DNA of 13,594 nt from an uncultured Clostridia bacterium (GCA_948439925.1 CAOJNR010000011.1:1-13594), one strand, 5' to 3'; shown: positions 1 through 9,400, numbered from the stretch's first letter. Notes: generated from the sequence alone by a model not told the origin. Program-made: numbers and translations.

Positions 1-162
1 TCAAATAATTTATTGCTTGGCAAAATTGCAACCTGTGATTTGTTTGGTTTTAATAATGAACTTATTGTTAAAAAGTTTCAAGTGATTGATGAAAATGTGA
101 TAAAAAAGGCAAAAAAACATAATAAATTGAACAATTTGTTCTTTAACAGCAAAGTGCTCTAA
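1..162 (+). CDS. C-terminal end of an unrecognised protein (5' truncated)
   Basis: An open frame runs from the first base to TAA at 160-162 and gives the last 53 residues of a protein whose start lies outside the window. The tail is rich in Lys, Asn, Leu and Phe (for example LLGKIATCDLFGFNNEL near the beginning and a basic KKAKKHNK stretch near residues 35-42). It has no membrane segment or motif I can assign. That it is coding is supported by frame integrity and by a strong terminator whose loop contains its stop codon. It sits upstream of the VirB4-like gene but is separated from it by this terminator and by 261 bases of AT-rich DNA, so it probably belongs to a different transcription unit. 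I do not recognise the family. Confidence 0.65.
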   Translation, partial: SNNLLLGKIATCDLFGFNNELIVKKFQVIDENVIKKAKKHNKLNNLFFNSKVL

Positions 163-181
163 GTGCATTTTGCTTTTTTTT
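148..181 (+). terminator. Intrinsic terminator of the upstream gene
   Basis: A 10-bp stem, AGCAAAGTGC (148-157) with GCATTTTGCT (165-174), contains one G-U pair and a 7-nt loop. It is followed by an unbroken T run through 181. The stop codon TAA (160-162) lies in the loop, so the terminator overlaps the 3' end of the coding sequence. This is a textbook Rho-independent terminator and indicates that transcription of the upstream gene ends here rather than continuing into the VirB4-like gene. Confidence 0.85.
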
Positions 182-414
182 ATAACAAAATAAAGATAAA
201 AATAAAATTATAAAAAATAAAAATAATAATTAATTTTGCTTTAATTTTCAAATAAATTAAATCAAATAAAAATTCACAGAAAAATAAAATAAAATTGTGA
301 AAAAATAAAAAGTGAATTATGCACAAAAAATAAAGTGCATAACGGGCAAAAAATTTGTAAAATCATGTATTTTTGTTTGTATTTTTAGGTGGTTTTGTAG
401 TAAAATAAAACTGC
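182..414. other. Very AT-rich intergenic region upstream of the VirB4-like gene
   Basis: This stretch is composed almost entirely of A and T, with many AAATAAAA runs. No credible open frame or RNA gene is visible. It should contain the promoter of the VirB4-like gene because a terminator lies just before it. The best -35/-10 candidates are weak: TTGTGA (295-300) with TATGCA (318-323) at 17 nt spacing, and TTGTAA (355-360) with TGTATT (378-383) at 17 nt. In DNA this AT-rich such matches are expected by chance, so I do not call a promoter. Two inverted repeats are present: TTCACA (273-278) with TGTGAA (296-301), and the better one at 317-342, listed separately. Confidence 0.5.
317..342. promoter_or_regulatory. 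Perfect 8-bp inverted repeat, possible operator
   Basis: TTATGCAC (317-324) and GTGCATAA (335-342) are perfect reverse complements separated by 10 A-rich bases. There is no T run after it, so it does not look like a terminator. Its position about 80 bases before the VirB4-like start would suit a binding site for a dimeric regulator or an mRNA 5' hairpin. The half-site GTGCATAA also occurs at 3138-3145 in the hairpin array after the gene (within GTGCATAATGCAC), so the motif may instead belong to a local repeat family. The regulatory role is inferred. Confidence 0.4.
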
Positions 415-419
415 GAGGT
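415..419 (+). promoter_or_regulatory. Ribosome binding site of the VirB4-like gene
   Basis: GAGGT at 415-419 lies 4 nt before the GTG at 424. The site decides the start: the frame upstream is closed by TAA at 406-408, so GTG 424 is the only initiation codon near a Shine-Dalgarno sequence. It also keeps the N-terminal PrgI-like segment in the protein. The next in-frame ATG, Met81, would delete both membrane helices. Confidence 0.7.
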
Positions 420-423
420 AAAC

Positions 424-684
424 GTGATTAGAATAATACCAAGAAAAACAAAAGTTAAACTTGAATTTGTCAGAGGCTTTACAGGCCTTGACCTTATCAT
501 TGCAATCATTGCAATCGCTGTTCTCGGCGTGCTTATCGCTTCAAACTTTCCTGGTGCGATTTGGGTTGCGATTGTGTGGGCTATCTTTGCAATTTCATTG
601 TTTTTCAAAATTGCAGACAGCGAGAGATTTTATGTGACCATATCCTATCTCGTGCGTTTTTCAATGCAGAAAAAGAAATATCTT
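424..684 (+). other. PrgI-like two-helix membrane domain of the VirB4-like protein
   Basis: Residues 1-87 of the ATPase form a compact membrane module. It has a short basic N-terminus with IIPRK, then GFTGLDLI leading into helix 1 (about 22-39), a brief NFPG turn, helix 2 (about 44-61), an acidic DSERF segment, and a basic LVRFSMQKKKYLK end. PrgI-family proteins share this order: IP near the start, two close helices, and a 'RYxxxPKKRxY'-like end. The match is by eye. If correct, the ATPase carries its own membrane anchor. The alternative is an unrelated N-terminal anchor that only resembles PrgI. Confidence 0.7.
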
Positions 685-3087
685 AAAACGGTCACCAAGG
701 GTAAGCCTAACATCAAAAACATCATTCCTTTTGAAAGCATCTATCAAGACAGGTGCATATCATTCGGTGACTACTATGCCGAAGTTTTGGAAGTTCAACC
801 AATTCTTTTCGGACTTTTAAATGAATACAATCAAAACAACCTCATCGACGTTGGTTTTTCAAATGCTCTCAGAAGACTTGAAGAAAATCAAGTTTGCGAA
901 ATTGTGAAAATCAACAAAGCGCTTGTGCTTGACAATTATGCTTATATCGAAAACAAAAAATATGACCGCTTGCTCGACATGATGTATGATAAGCAAATGA
1001 CGCAAGCAGAAGTTGATGCCAGAGCGCCTATCTTTGAAGAGAGAGTTTCTTTCATTGAAGACAAGAACAGAAAGAACAAAATTTATAAAGATTTCTTCTA
1101 CATAGTTGTGCTTGGCAAAGATTTGGAAGCACTTGAAAATACTGTCAGCGGTATGGCAAGCTCGCTTGCAACAGCGCTCAACCCAGTCAACACAAGAAGG
1201 CTTATGGGGCAAGAACTTGCAGTCTTCCTTCGCGCAAATTATAACCGTGAATTTGATGAACGTGAACTTGAAGGTGTGCCTTTCTCAGAATATATCAACT
1301 GGGCAACTCCAAACAAAGTTAAGTTTGGCTCAGCAAAGTATAATATTGACGGAAGAGATTACAGAACTTTTGCGATAACTGAATATCCGCTTCAAGTGGG
1401 CAATGCGTGGGGAGCGTCATTCTTCCTTCTTGACAGAACAAAGGTTGTTATGAAATTCAAAAAAGCGCCTAAGTATGATTCTGAAAAGAAAATTGATAAA
1501 GCCATAATGGATATGGAGTCAAAATTATATAGAACGGGTAAGAGTTCAACACGTATTGAAATTGCAACTCACCTTGAAACTCTCCGCAATCTTTTGGCAG
1601 AACTTAAAAACAACAACCAGCAACTTTACGATGTCAACACTTTCATAACTTGCGAAGATTCTGCAAGGAAAGACATTAAGGCAATCCTTAAACAATCAGG
1701 TTTCCGCTTTACTGAAATGTTCGCTCGTCAAATTGATGCTTTCGTTTCTTCAAGCGTGTCAATGCGCGACAACATCAAAGAGTTCAAGAGGGGAATCCCA
1801 ACTTACACTCTTGCTGGTGTCTTCCCATTCATTTCAAGTGAGCTTCAAGATGAAAATGGTTTCTATCTTGGCGACAATGAGTATCCAGTTTTCGTTGACT
1901 TCTTCAAGCGTGACTTGCGCCGTGTTAACTCCAACATGATGGTCGTTGGAAAGTCAGGATCTGGTAAGTCATACGCAACAAAGGTTCTTCTTGCAAACCT
2001 TGCAGCCGATAACACAAAGATTTTCATTTGCGACCCAGAAAAAGAATATGATAAACTTACATACAGCCTTCGAGGAAAAATGATTGACGTTGGCTCATCA
2101 CTTCAAGGTATTATCAACCCATTCCACGTCATTCGTGCGCTTGATAAAGATGACGATGAGGGTGATAAGAAATATTTCGAAGTGAGCAAAAAGGACGACT
2201 CATTCAATCAGCACCTTCAATTCCTTGAACAATTTTTCAGAACTGTGTTGGAAGGGATTCAAAGTGACGCGTTCGAGGTTTTGAACTCGCTCGTTCTTGA
2301 CCTTTATGATAAGTTCAAAATTGACGAGAACACTGACCTTAGCAAACTTACTCCAAAAGATTATCCAACGTTTGATGATCTCTATTCACTTTTGACAGCA
2401 CGTCTTAAATCAGCTAAGGACGAATTCTTGCTCAATAACCTTCGTATTGTTGAGGCATACATCAGAAAATTTGCCAAGGGCGGACGAAACAGCAACCTTT
2501 GGAATGGACCAACATCAATCGAAACAAACGAAAACCTTATTTGTTTCAACTTCCAGTCTTTGATTGCGGGCAATAACGCAATGATAACAAATGCGCAAAT
2601 GCTTCTCGTGTTTAAGTATCTTGAAAACGAAATTATCAATAATAAGGATTACAACAAACTCCACCACACAAATCGTAAAATCATCATCTGCGTTGACGAG
2701 GCGCACACATTCATTAACCCTCGTTATCCAATCGCTTTGAACTTCATGGCTGCAATGGCAAAGCGTATCCGTAAGTATGGCGGAATGCAGATTGTCATCA
2801 CACAGAACATCAACGACTTCGTGGGAACGGAAGAAATCAAGCGTCAATCAACCGCGATTATCAACGCTTGTCAGTATTCACTTATCTTCTCGCTTTCACC
2901 AAACGACGTGAACGACATTATTGAGCTCTACAAAAACTCAGGTGGAATCAATAAGGAAGAGCAGAACTCAATCGTTACAGCTGGTCTTGGTCAAGCGTTC
3001 ATCATCACTTCTCCAACAGCGAGAACAATGGTTCAAATTCATGCGCTTGATTATGTTGAGTCAATTTTCAAAGACAAAAACGAATAA
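424..3087 (+). CDS. PrgI-VirB4 fusion-type type IV secretion ATPase
   Basis: This 887-residue protein is a VirB4/TraC-family motor ATPase, which in conjugation systems powers channel assembly and substrate transfer at the cytoplasmic membrane. Residues 1-87 resemble PrgI, normally a separate small membrane protein next to VirB4 in Gram-positive systems: a basic start with IIPRK, helices at about 22-39 and 44-61, then LVRFSMQKKKYL. Residues ~100-480 fit the VirB4 N-terminal region. The ATPase domain shows Walker A GKSGSGKS (509-516) followed by IFICDPEKEYDKL, Walker B IIICVDEAH (753-761, D758 and E759), and IVITQN (790-795), typical of the VirB4/HerA-FtsK P-loop group. All catalytic motifs are intact. 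The start is GTG. Arg codons are mostly AGA/AGG up to residue 370 and mostly CGN afterwards. No terminator separates it from the giant lipoprotein gene. Family assignment is secure; conjugative versus domesticated function is open. Confidence 0.92.
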   Translation: MIRIIPRKTKVKLEFVRGFTGLDLIIAIIAIAVLGVLIASNFPGAIWVAIVWAIFAISLFFKIADSERFYVTISYLVRFSMQKKKYLKTVTKGKPNIKNIIPFESIYQDRCISFGDYYAEVLEVQPILFGLLNEYNQNNLIDVGFSNALRRLEENQVCEIVKINKALVLDNYAYIENKKYDRLLDMMYDKQMTQAEVDARAPIFEERVSFIEDKNRKNKIYKDFFYIVVLGKDLEALENTVSGMASSLATALNPVNTRRLMGQELAVFLRANYNREFDERELEGVPFSEYINWATPNKVKFGSAKYNIDGRDYRTFAITEYPLQVGNAWGASFFLLDRTKVVMKFKKAPKYDSEKKIDKAIMDMESKLYRTGKSSTRIEIATHLETLRNLLAELKNNNQQLYDVNTFITCEDSARKDIKAILKQSGFRFTEMFARQIDAFVSSSVSMRDNIKEFKRGIPTYTLAGVFPFISSELQDENGFYLGDNEYPVFVDFFKRDLRRVNSNMMVVGKSGSGKSYATKVLLANLAADNTKIFICDPEKEYDKLTYSLRGKMIDVGSSLQGIINPFHVIRALDKDDDEGDKKYFEVSKKDDSFNQHLQFLEQFFRTVLEGIQSDAFEVLNSLVLDLYDKFKIDENTDLSKLTPKDYPTFDDLYSLLTARLKSAKDEFLLNNLRIVEAYIRKFAKGGRNSNLWNGPTSIETNENLICFNFQSLIAGNNAMITNAQMLLVFKYLENEIINNKDYNKLHHTNRKIIICVDEAHTFINPRYPIALNFMAAMAKRIRKYGGMQIVITQNINDFVGTEEIKRQSTAIINACQYSLIFSLSPNDVNDIIELYKNSGGINKEEQNSIVTAGLGQAFIITSPTARTMVQIHALDYVESIFKDKNE

Positions 3088-3335
3088 CGCTTTAAGCGTT
3101 TACTATTCGAAGCAAGTTGTTTTGTGTATCCTAAATTGTGCATAATGCACAGGCACTTTTTATGCGAAGCGGAATTGTTTTAATATTCTAAATTAGCGCA
3201 TAACGCGGTGCTTTAAGCACTTACTAGATGAAACAAAAGTCAATAATAAAATAAGAAGTGGCTAAGCCAGTGCCTCAGGCACTTTCTAGATGAAATTAAG
3301 TTTACTCTATAAAAATTATAAGGTGGCTAAGCCAC
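3086..3335. repeat. Four degenerate ~60-bp hairpin repeat units filling the intergenic region
   Basis: The whole gap between the two large genes is built from four related units: A about 3088-3149, B 3150-3207, C 3208-3269 and D 3270-3335. Units A and B share a GCGAAGC/TCGAAGC-then-TTGTTTT core and an ATTCTAAATT/ATCCTAAATT block. C and D share CTAGATGAAA and a GTGGCTAAGCCA end. Unit borders are short palindromes with 3-nt loops: AACGCT-TTA-AGCGTT (3086-3100), TGTGCA-TAA-TGCACA (3137-3151), GTGCT-TTA-AGCAC (3208-3220), TGGC-TAA-GCCA (3259-3269), AGTGCC-TCA-GGCACT (3269-3283) and GTGGC-TAA-GCCAC (3323-3335). None is followed by a T run, so they do not look like terminators. The first stem includes the last two bases of the VirB4-like stop codon, and the last ends one base before the next ribosome binding site. 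Function is unknown; candidates are REP-like repeats, mRNA-stabilising or processing hairpins, or protein binding sites. Confidence 0.7.
3323..3335 (+). promoter_or_regulatory. Hairpin immediately upstream of the giant gene's ribosome binding site
   Basis: GTGGC (3323-3327), TAA, GCCAC (3331-3335) forms a tight 5-bp hairpin whose 3' arm ends one nucleotide before the AAGGAG Shine-Dalgarno sequence at 3337. In mRNA it could keep the ribosome binding site open, or block it if a longer alternative pairing forms with the similar TGGCTAAGCCA at 3259-3269. The regulatory role is inferred from position only. Confidence 0.35.
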
Positions 3336-3336
3336 T

Positions 3337-3342
3337 AAGGAG
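3337..3342 (+). promoter_or_regulatory. Ribosome binding site of the giant lipoprotein gene
   Basis: AAGGAG at 3337-3342, extended by AG, lies 5 nt before TTG at 3348. It identifies TTG as the start. The frame upstream is closed by TAA at 3336-3338, and starting at the later in-frame ATG (3393) would remove the basic n-region and part of the hydrophobic core of the signal peptide. Confidence 0.8.
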
Positions 3343-3347
3343 AGATT

Positions 3348-3428
3348 TTGAAAGAAAATATCAAGAAAATCAATTTGTTTATTTGCAGTTTGATGCTTGT
3401 GCTGACAGGTCTATTTTTTGTCGCTTGC
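3348..3428 (+). other. Lipoprotein signal peptide
   Basis: Residues 1-27 comprise a basic n-region (K2, K6, K7), a hydrophobic stretch from about 9 to 25, and C27 followed by GG. Residues -3 to -1 are F, V, A before the Cys; small A at -1 and V at -2 fit the lipobox, while F at -3 is less common than L. Signal peptidase II cleavage before C27 would leave a diacylated N-terminus on the outer face of the membrane. Confidence 0.8.
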
Positions 3429-6400
3429 GGTGGTATTGACTATTCAAAAGTGAACGTTGTAAGCGATCAAGATCATATCTCTCTTATGGTAGGCGAGGAA
3501 ACCACAGTCAATTTCACAATCGAAAACTTGCAAGGTGGAATGAGTGAGAACTTAACATTCTCTTTGCAAGGCAACTCGATTGTTATAGATGCAAATCAAC
3601 CTAATAACGCCACAACTTCGGTTGCGATAACAGCTGTTGATGGTGGCAGAACAACCATTATTGCAACCGCCGAAGGTCAAAAAACTTGTCAAGTTATTGT
3701 TGACGTTTTGAAACCTAGCGAGAGCCTTGGAAATGGCGAAAACACACTTTATGTGACTGAAAACAAAGCGCTTTCACCAAACTCGATTGATTTTAAATTT
3801 GATTCTGACGCAGTTTTGAGAAATCTTAGTTATAATTTCTATGGTGTGTCAAATGACAATACAGTTTTGCTTGAAAATGTGAAAAATGGTGAAGAGTTTG
3901 TCAATGAATTTAAAACAGTTTACGTTAGCACAAGCGAAGCTATCAGTGAGCAGGGCAAAATAACAAAAGTGAGCCATCTTGTTTTTGAGGACTTGCAAGG
4001 CAATTTCTTCACGCTTAATGAGTTTGATAAAACAACAGACAGAAAGCAATTTTGTCAGTTTGTTCCTCTTGAAAAAGAAGGAGAAATTTTTAATTTTAAT
4101 GAAAATCACTTAAAAGTTTATCCAGGTGATAAATTTACCTTTGTTGCGCGATACTTAGATGACCCAGAGTCGCAAATTTATGTGCAACGCGATTTTTATA
4201 TCTACACAAATTTAGATAAAAATTCAATAAGTTTTAATTTAAGATACATGCCAAAGCCAGACGGCGTGCTTGAACAGGAGTGCGACGACCAAGAAAACAT
4301 TGTGCTTATTCCAAATCGAGCAAAGGAAGAGAACAGCACATCTATGATTGATTATGGTCGTGTTCGTGCCAATTTTTCAATTTCAGCGTCTGAGTTAACA
4401 CAAAATCTTATCAAAATCGAAGCATATTTCAAAGATGACTTTGTTGCAAACAAGATTGTTAATGCGCCAATTTATTCTGGTGAAAACCTTGTTTTTCCTA
4501 TTGAAATCACAAGCGCAACAACAAGAAGCGTGAACACCACTTTGGTTGTGAGATTTTTCTATCAAGACCTAAAAGACGTGACTGACGAAGGTGTGAGTTA
4601 TGAAGTTGAAGTTCCAGTTGAAATAATTTATCAACCAGAAGATATCGTCATTAATGATGGCAACTTTGACCCAAATCAAACTTTGACTTTTTATAACACA
4701 TATTATGATGACCAGTCTGGTTGGGAGAGATTCAATTTTGCACTCAATCCAACAGATGCAAAATATGACAGCTTTGTGTTAAGTTTTGATGCAAACGAAG
4801 TCAATATTCGTTATAACGGCACAATTTATAATGCTGATAATTGCGAAAAGGACAACAATGGAAATTCTATTCTTGAAATTTCAGATTTGTCTTTGCCTGT
4901 TGAGGCGAGAGGACTTCGTGAGGGCGGAAGAATAACAGGGAATGGTGTTTCAAGTTCGATAGTTATTGCGGTAAATTACAATATTGGAGGAACAGAAGGA
5001 AGCAAGACAAGAAGCATTAATTATGTTGTCAAATCAGGTGCTGACCACATTGCTTATGAAGACGAGAATATTGGTGAGGACGACATATTATATATGTCAC
5101 TTTCAGACACGACTGAAAAGTTTTTCACTGCATTGAAAGCAAAAAGCATAGGCTCTGAAAATGTCAGCATTGACGCTGAATTTTCTTATTTCAGTGTTAT
5201 GCTTGAAAGCGGTGAAGATGTTGTTGATATATTAACGCAATCAAAATTTGCAGATGATGGCAAAGACACAATGAGCCGACTTAAAATTGGCTTAAAAAGC
5301 AAAGCTCTTGGCTATGGCATTTATCGTGTTACGCTTGACAATGGTGTTCGTCAGGTTTTCAGAGTTCAAGTGATAGAAGAGCTTAAAGGGCTTAATATTG
5401 AAATCACTGAGGGTGCAAACGCTGTTAAATTCTGTGACGAAATTGTTGGAACAGATAAAACGGACAATATAGATAATCTTGGCAAAAGCTTTTCAAACAG
5501 CACATACATTTTGCATGGAAATTTAAGTGATGTTAAGTTTGAGATTTTTGCAAATAACAATAGATTATCTCAGGCAATTTCTCAACCTTCTATTGAAACT
5601 ATGACAGCAAATGGCTTTGGCGCAACGCTTGATTTTTCAAATTTTATAACACTTAATATCAGCGCAACTGGCGACGGCAGTGGAAGTATTCAGTTAAAAT
5701 TTTATTCATTCAAAATCGCCGATAACTTTAAAGAAGTTATTTGTGAAAACACTTACACTATGAATATAGTTTCATATAGCTTTATGAATTCACTTGTTAT
5801 TCAAGATGAAAATGATAATCCTGCAAATTATGTTGAGCTTTTTGCAAATTCACCAAGAGGTGATAGCATAACGCTCACAGCAAAAGATTCAAATGGCTTT
5901 ATGTTTTATGATTACAATCTCAACACATATGTTGCTTCTGAGTTTGACGCTAAGTTTATTTACTGGCAGACATCATTAAATGTAAACGCAGAAAACAGAA
6001 GAATGATTTATGGCAATACTTATAATCTCGGAGATGAGGGAGATTATATTGCGCGCTTTGACACAACAAACATGTCAATCACACCACTTAGAAATGGTGA
6101 ATTTGAACTTTATGCAATGGTTGATCAATATGCACAAAATCAACCAAAAATTTTCTCGATTAAAGTTAAAATCGAGGACTATATCAGAGTTGAATCAATT
6201 TCAACACAAGATACGTTGAAATCAATCGATTTTTCTTTGAGAAGTTCGGATAGAGTCAGAGAAATTGTCGTTCAAGTGACACCAAACAACGCAAATTCAA
6301 AATCTATAAAGGCGCTGTATTCCCCAAGCGGTAATATAAACATTTTTGGCACAAATGAATTGCCAGTTAAGGCAATAGACGAAGAAAATGGAGTCTTCCT

Positions 6401-9400
6401 TGTAACCCTTGACGCGTCAAAATTTAATTATAAAAAATATAAAGAAGACCTCGACAACAGCCAAACAAATGATAGCGCTGATGACGAAAAGGAAGGCGGT
6501 GGAACTGGAAACGATAACTCTGGATTAAATCGTGGCTCTCTTGGTGGAAAACTTATGATTGTGCCAACTGATTGGCTTAGTGATAACAATATCCTAATTT
6601 ATGATGGCGGAGTTGTAAACATTGACATAAACTTCCAAACTGGCGACGAGCAAAGTCCTTATATATTAAGAACTGCTGATGACGTGATTGCAATCAAAGA
6701 GGATCTTTCGGCTTACTATGCTCTTGCAACCACAATAGATCTTTCAAACCAATTTAAACTTGATAAAGACAATGAGAATAATGAAAACTACCAAAAAATA
6801 TTCCCTCTTGGCGTGTTCACAGGTCACCTGACTGGAATCACTGAGGACGCAAAAATCACAGGCATAAATGTGCGAAATGGATTGGCTGGCAGCACGTATG
6901 ACGAACATAAAGTGGCCGATTATGGTCTGTTCTCTCAAATTGCAAATGGTGCAGTTATTAAAGATGTTGCCTTTGCGGGTAAATTCGATATCAATAATGA
7001 CGAAGATAAAAATATTGGAAGAAGAATGGGCATTGTGGCTGGACTTAACAGTGGAACGCTTGAAAATATTGGTGTTGAGCTGACTGGTGATAGCACAGTT
7101 TTGGCAAGAAATGACTCATCTGGGAACGGTTTGCGTCTTGGTGGCGTTGTTGGTGGAAATGAAGGAACAATTATTCAAGGTCATAGCTTAAATTCTGACA
7201 CAAACGATGAAAACGAGAACGAGCAAAAGGCAATCAGTCCAAAAATCACTTTCTATGCTGGACAATATAAAATTATAATTGACGCAAATGCTCTTGAAAA
7301 AATCGAGAATGATAACAATTTGATTCAAGTTCGCGTTGGTGGAATTGTCGGAAGAAACCAAGGTGACATAATTAAAAGAAGCTCAAATAACGGTCAAGGC
7401 TATGCAAATTATATGGCGTTTACAAATATTGAGGTTATAAACCAAAAATATGGAATAAAAGACGATATAGGCGGACTTGTTGGCGTGAGTGAAGAAGGCA
7501 ACATTTACAGTGAAAATTCAGACAGCCCAATAATTGTTGGTGGAAGACTTAATGGCGTTTATGCTGTTGGTGGACTTGCAGGAAATATTGTTGTTAAAGA
7601 AAAGGGTATTTTCAAAAATATCACTTCTCGAACTTTCGTTAGAGGCGTCAACTTTATAGGTGCAATTTCAGCTAAGATTACAAACGAGAATTCAGTTGTT
7701 GACAATGTCACAAACTTTAACGTTCAAGCAGTGGACGCTGGTGACACAGGTTTTGGCGCTTCAATGCTTGTGAAAGATGTGACAAACCAAAATTCTGGCA
7801 CTTCAACAACTGCTGATGAGAGCACTGTAAAATATGAAATAGGAAACCAAGATAATAGGATGAAATTTGCTTTTGGTGAAATAACTGAAATGACTGAAAT
7901 GACTGAAATTAAAGCTGATCCTAAATTTGCGTCTTATGTTATAAGGGAAAGAGAAGATTCAATCACTGACAACAGTTTAACCAAATATTATGGCGACTAT
8001 ATCGAAATTAAAAATTCGGGAAACACCATTTCAGATGATAAAAATTATTCACTTGTTGGATATTCTGAATTTGATCAAAAACGTGATGATATTCAAATTT
8101 CTGCCAATGCAGACAATGGCTTTAAACCTTTTGAAACAAACATAAATAATCTCTTTTATATGTTCTATTTTGGTGCAAATGCACTTAATATAACTGGTAA
8201 TGATGACACGCTCACAAAAGTTCAAGATGAACTCAATAGGCTTTATAACACTCAAAAAACTGACAGCAGTTTGTATCCAATCTTCACAAAAGGCGAGGTC
8301 GTTTTCTCAACAAACTCAAACATACTTTCAATCGACCATAGTGGAACTATCTCAGTCACTGGAACTGGCGTGGCAACAATCACTGGTTCAAGCGTGTTGA
8401 ATGCAAATGAAGTTTTGACAATCAAGATTTATGTGACAAACTATTTCAATCATTCAGAAGAAATTTCAGTTGTTTATCCAAGCATGTCACAAACTTCTAT
8501 GGCTCTTATTGAGGGCAGTGAAGCGCATGTTAAAGGCGACAATATTTTGACGCAATATATTAGACCAAGCTATGAATTGAGCGAAAGTTCAGATGAAGGT
8601 CAAACAAGTGTTATTGCAACCAAATTTGGCAATATGATTGTTGCAAATGTTTCAATAAGCCTCATTCCAAACACAGCTCTTACTGCTGATTTAACATATA
8701 ATGCAAACGATTTTGACATTTCATGCATTGGACAAACAATCACTTTGAAGAGAAAAGACAACTTGCATAACGATAAAGAAATTTATGTGACTGTCAAACC
8801 TTACATTATGGCAGAAAGCGATAAAGCTTATGTAAATCAACAATTTAACTATATGGTTAGATACAAAAAAGGCGCAATTTCAATCAAGACTGCAAATTAT
8901 GAAAAGGCGACAATCACAACAGGTCAGACACTTAAAGACACAATCGTTATCAATTCAACTGCAAAGGAAGAGAATGTGAAGTTCACAATCGTTGACAGTC
9001 TTGGCAGAGATGTTCTCAATGAAGAGATAGCTGGCTCAACCAATAAAAACTGGCTTTTCTCAGCAAGTATAGTCGATGAGAAAGGCAAATCTGTTATGAA
9101 TTTATCGCAAACAAATTCTGACACTGGCACGTCTGGCTCTGACATTGGTTATAATTATGGCGAGCAGAAATTCTATTTAACTGTCAATGTGGATATCAAC
9201 TCTGAGGCATATCTAAACCGATTTGAAAGAAATATTTATGGCACATATTATATGCGCATAACAGCTGGCTCAGATAGTGATGTTTTTATTGATATTGAAC
9301 TGAGTTTTGTCAATGTTCCGCTTAACACTATCACAATAGATAACTATAATTCTCGTCCAACTGGCAATCAAGTGTTATCGTCAACATCGAATGTTTCATA

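Noticed and set aside
363..608. Minus-strand open frame of 81 codons overlapping the VirB4-like start
   Set aside because: It lies opposite the PrgI-like coding region and runs into low-complexity intergenic DNA, with no recognisable family; it is the shadow of the real gene.
859..1212. Minus-strand open frame of 117 codons within the VirB4-like gene
   Set aside because: It is fully antisense to a well-supported ATPase gene and its translation has no domain character.
3086..3108. AACGCT-TTA-AGCGTT hairpin as a terminator for the VirB4-like gene
   Set aside because: It is followed by TACTATT, not by a T run, and belongs to a series of similar hairpins across the whole gap; it fits a repeat better than a Rho-independent terminator.
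3117..3146. Promoter TTGTTT (3117-3122) / CATAAT (3141-3146) for the giant gene
   Set aside because: The -35 matches at only three bases, spacing is 18, and the -10 lies inside a palindrome of the repeat array; it is too weak to call in AT-rich DNA.
3088..3335. CRISPR array
   Set aside because: The units are degenerate, with variable lengths (58-66 bp) and no constant repeat alternating with unique spacers of equal size.
3393..3395. ATG as the start of the giant lipoprotein
   Set aside because: It has no ribosome binding site and would remove the basic n-region of the signal peptide, while TTG 3348 has AAGGAG at ideal spacing.
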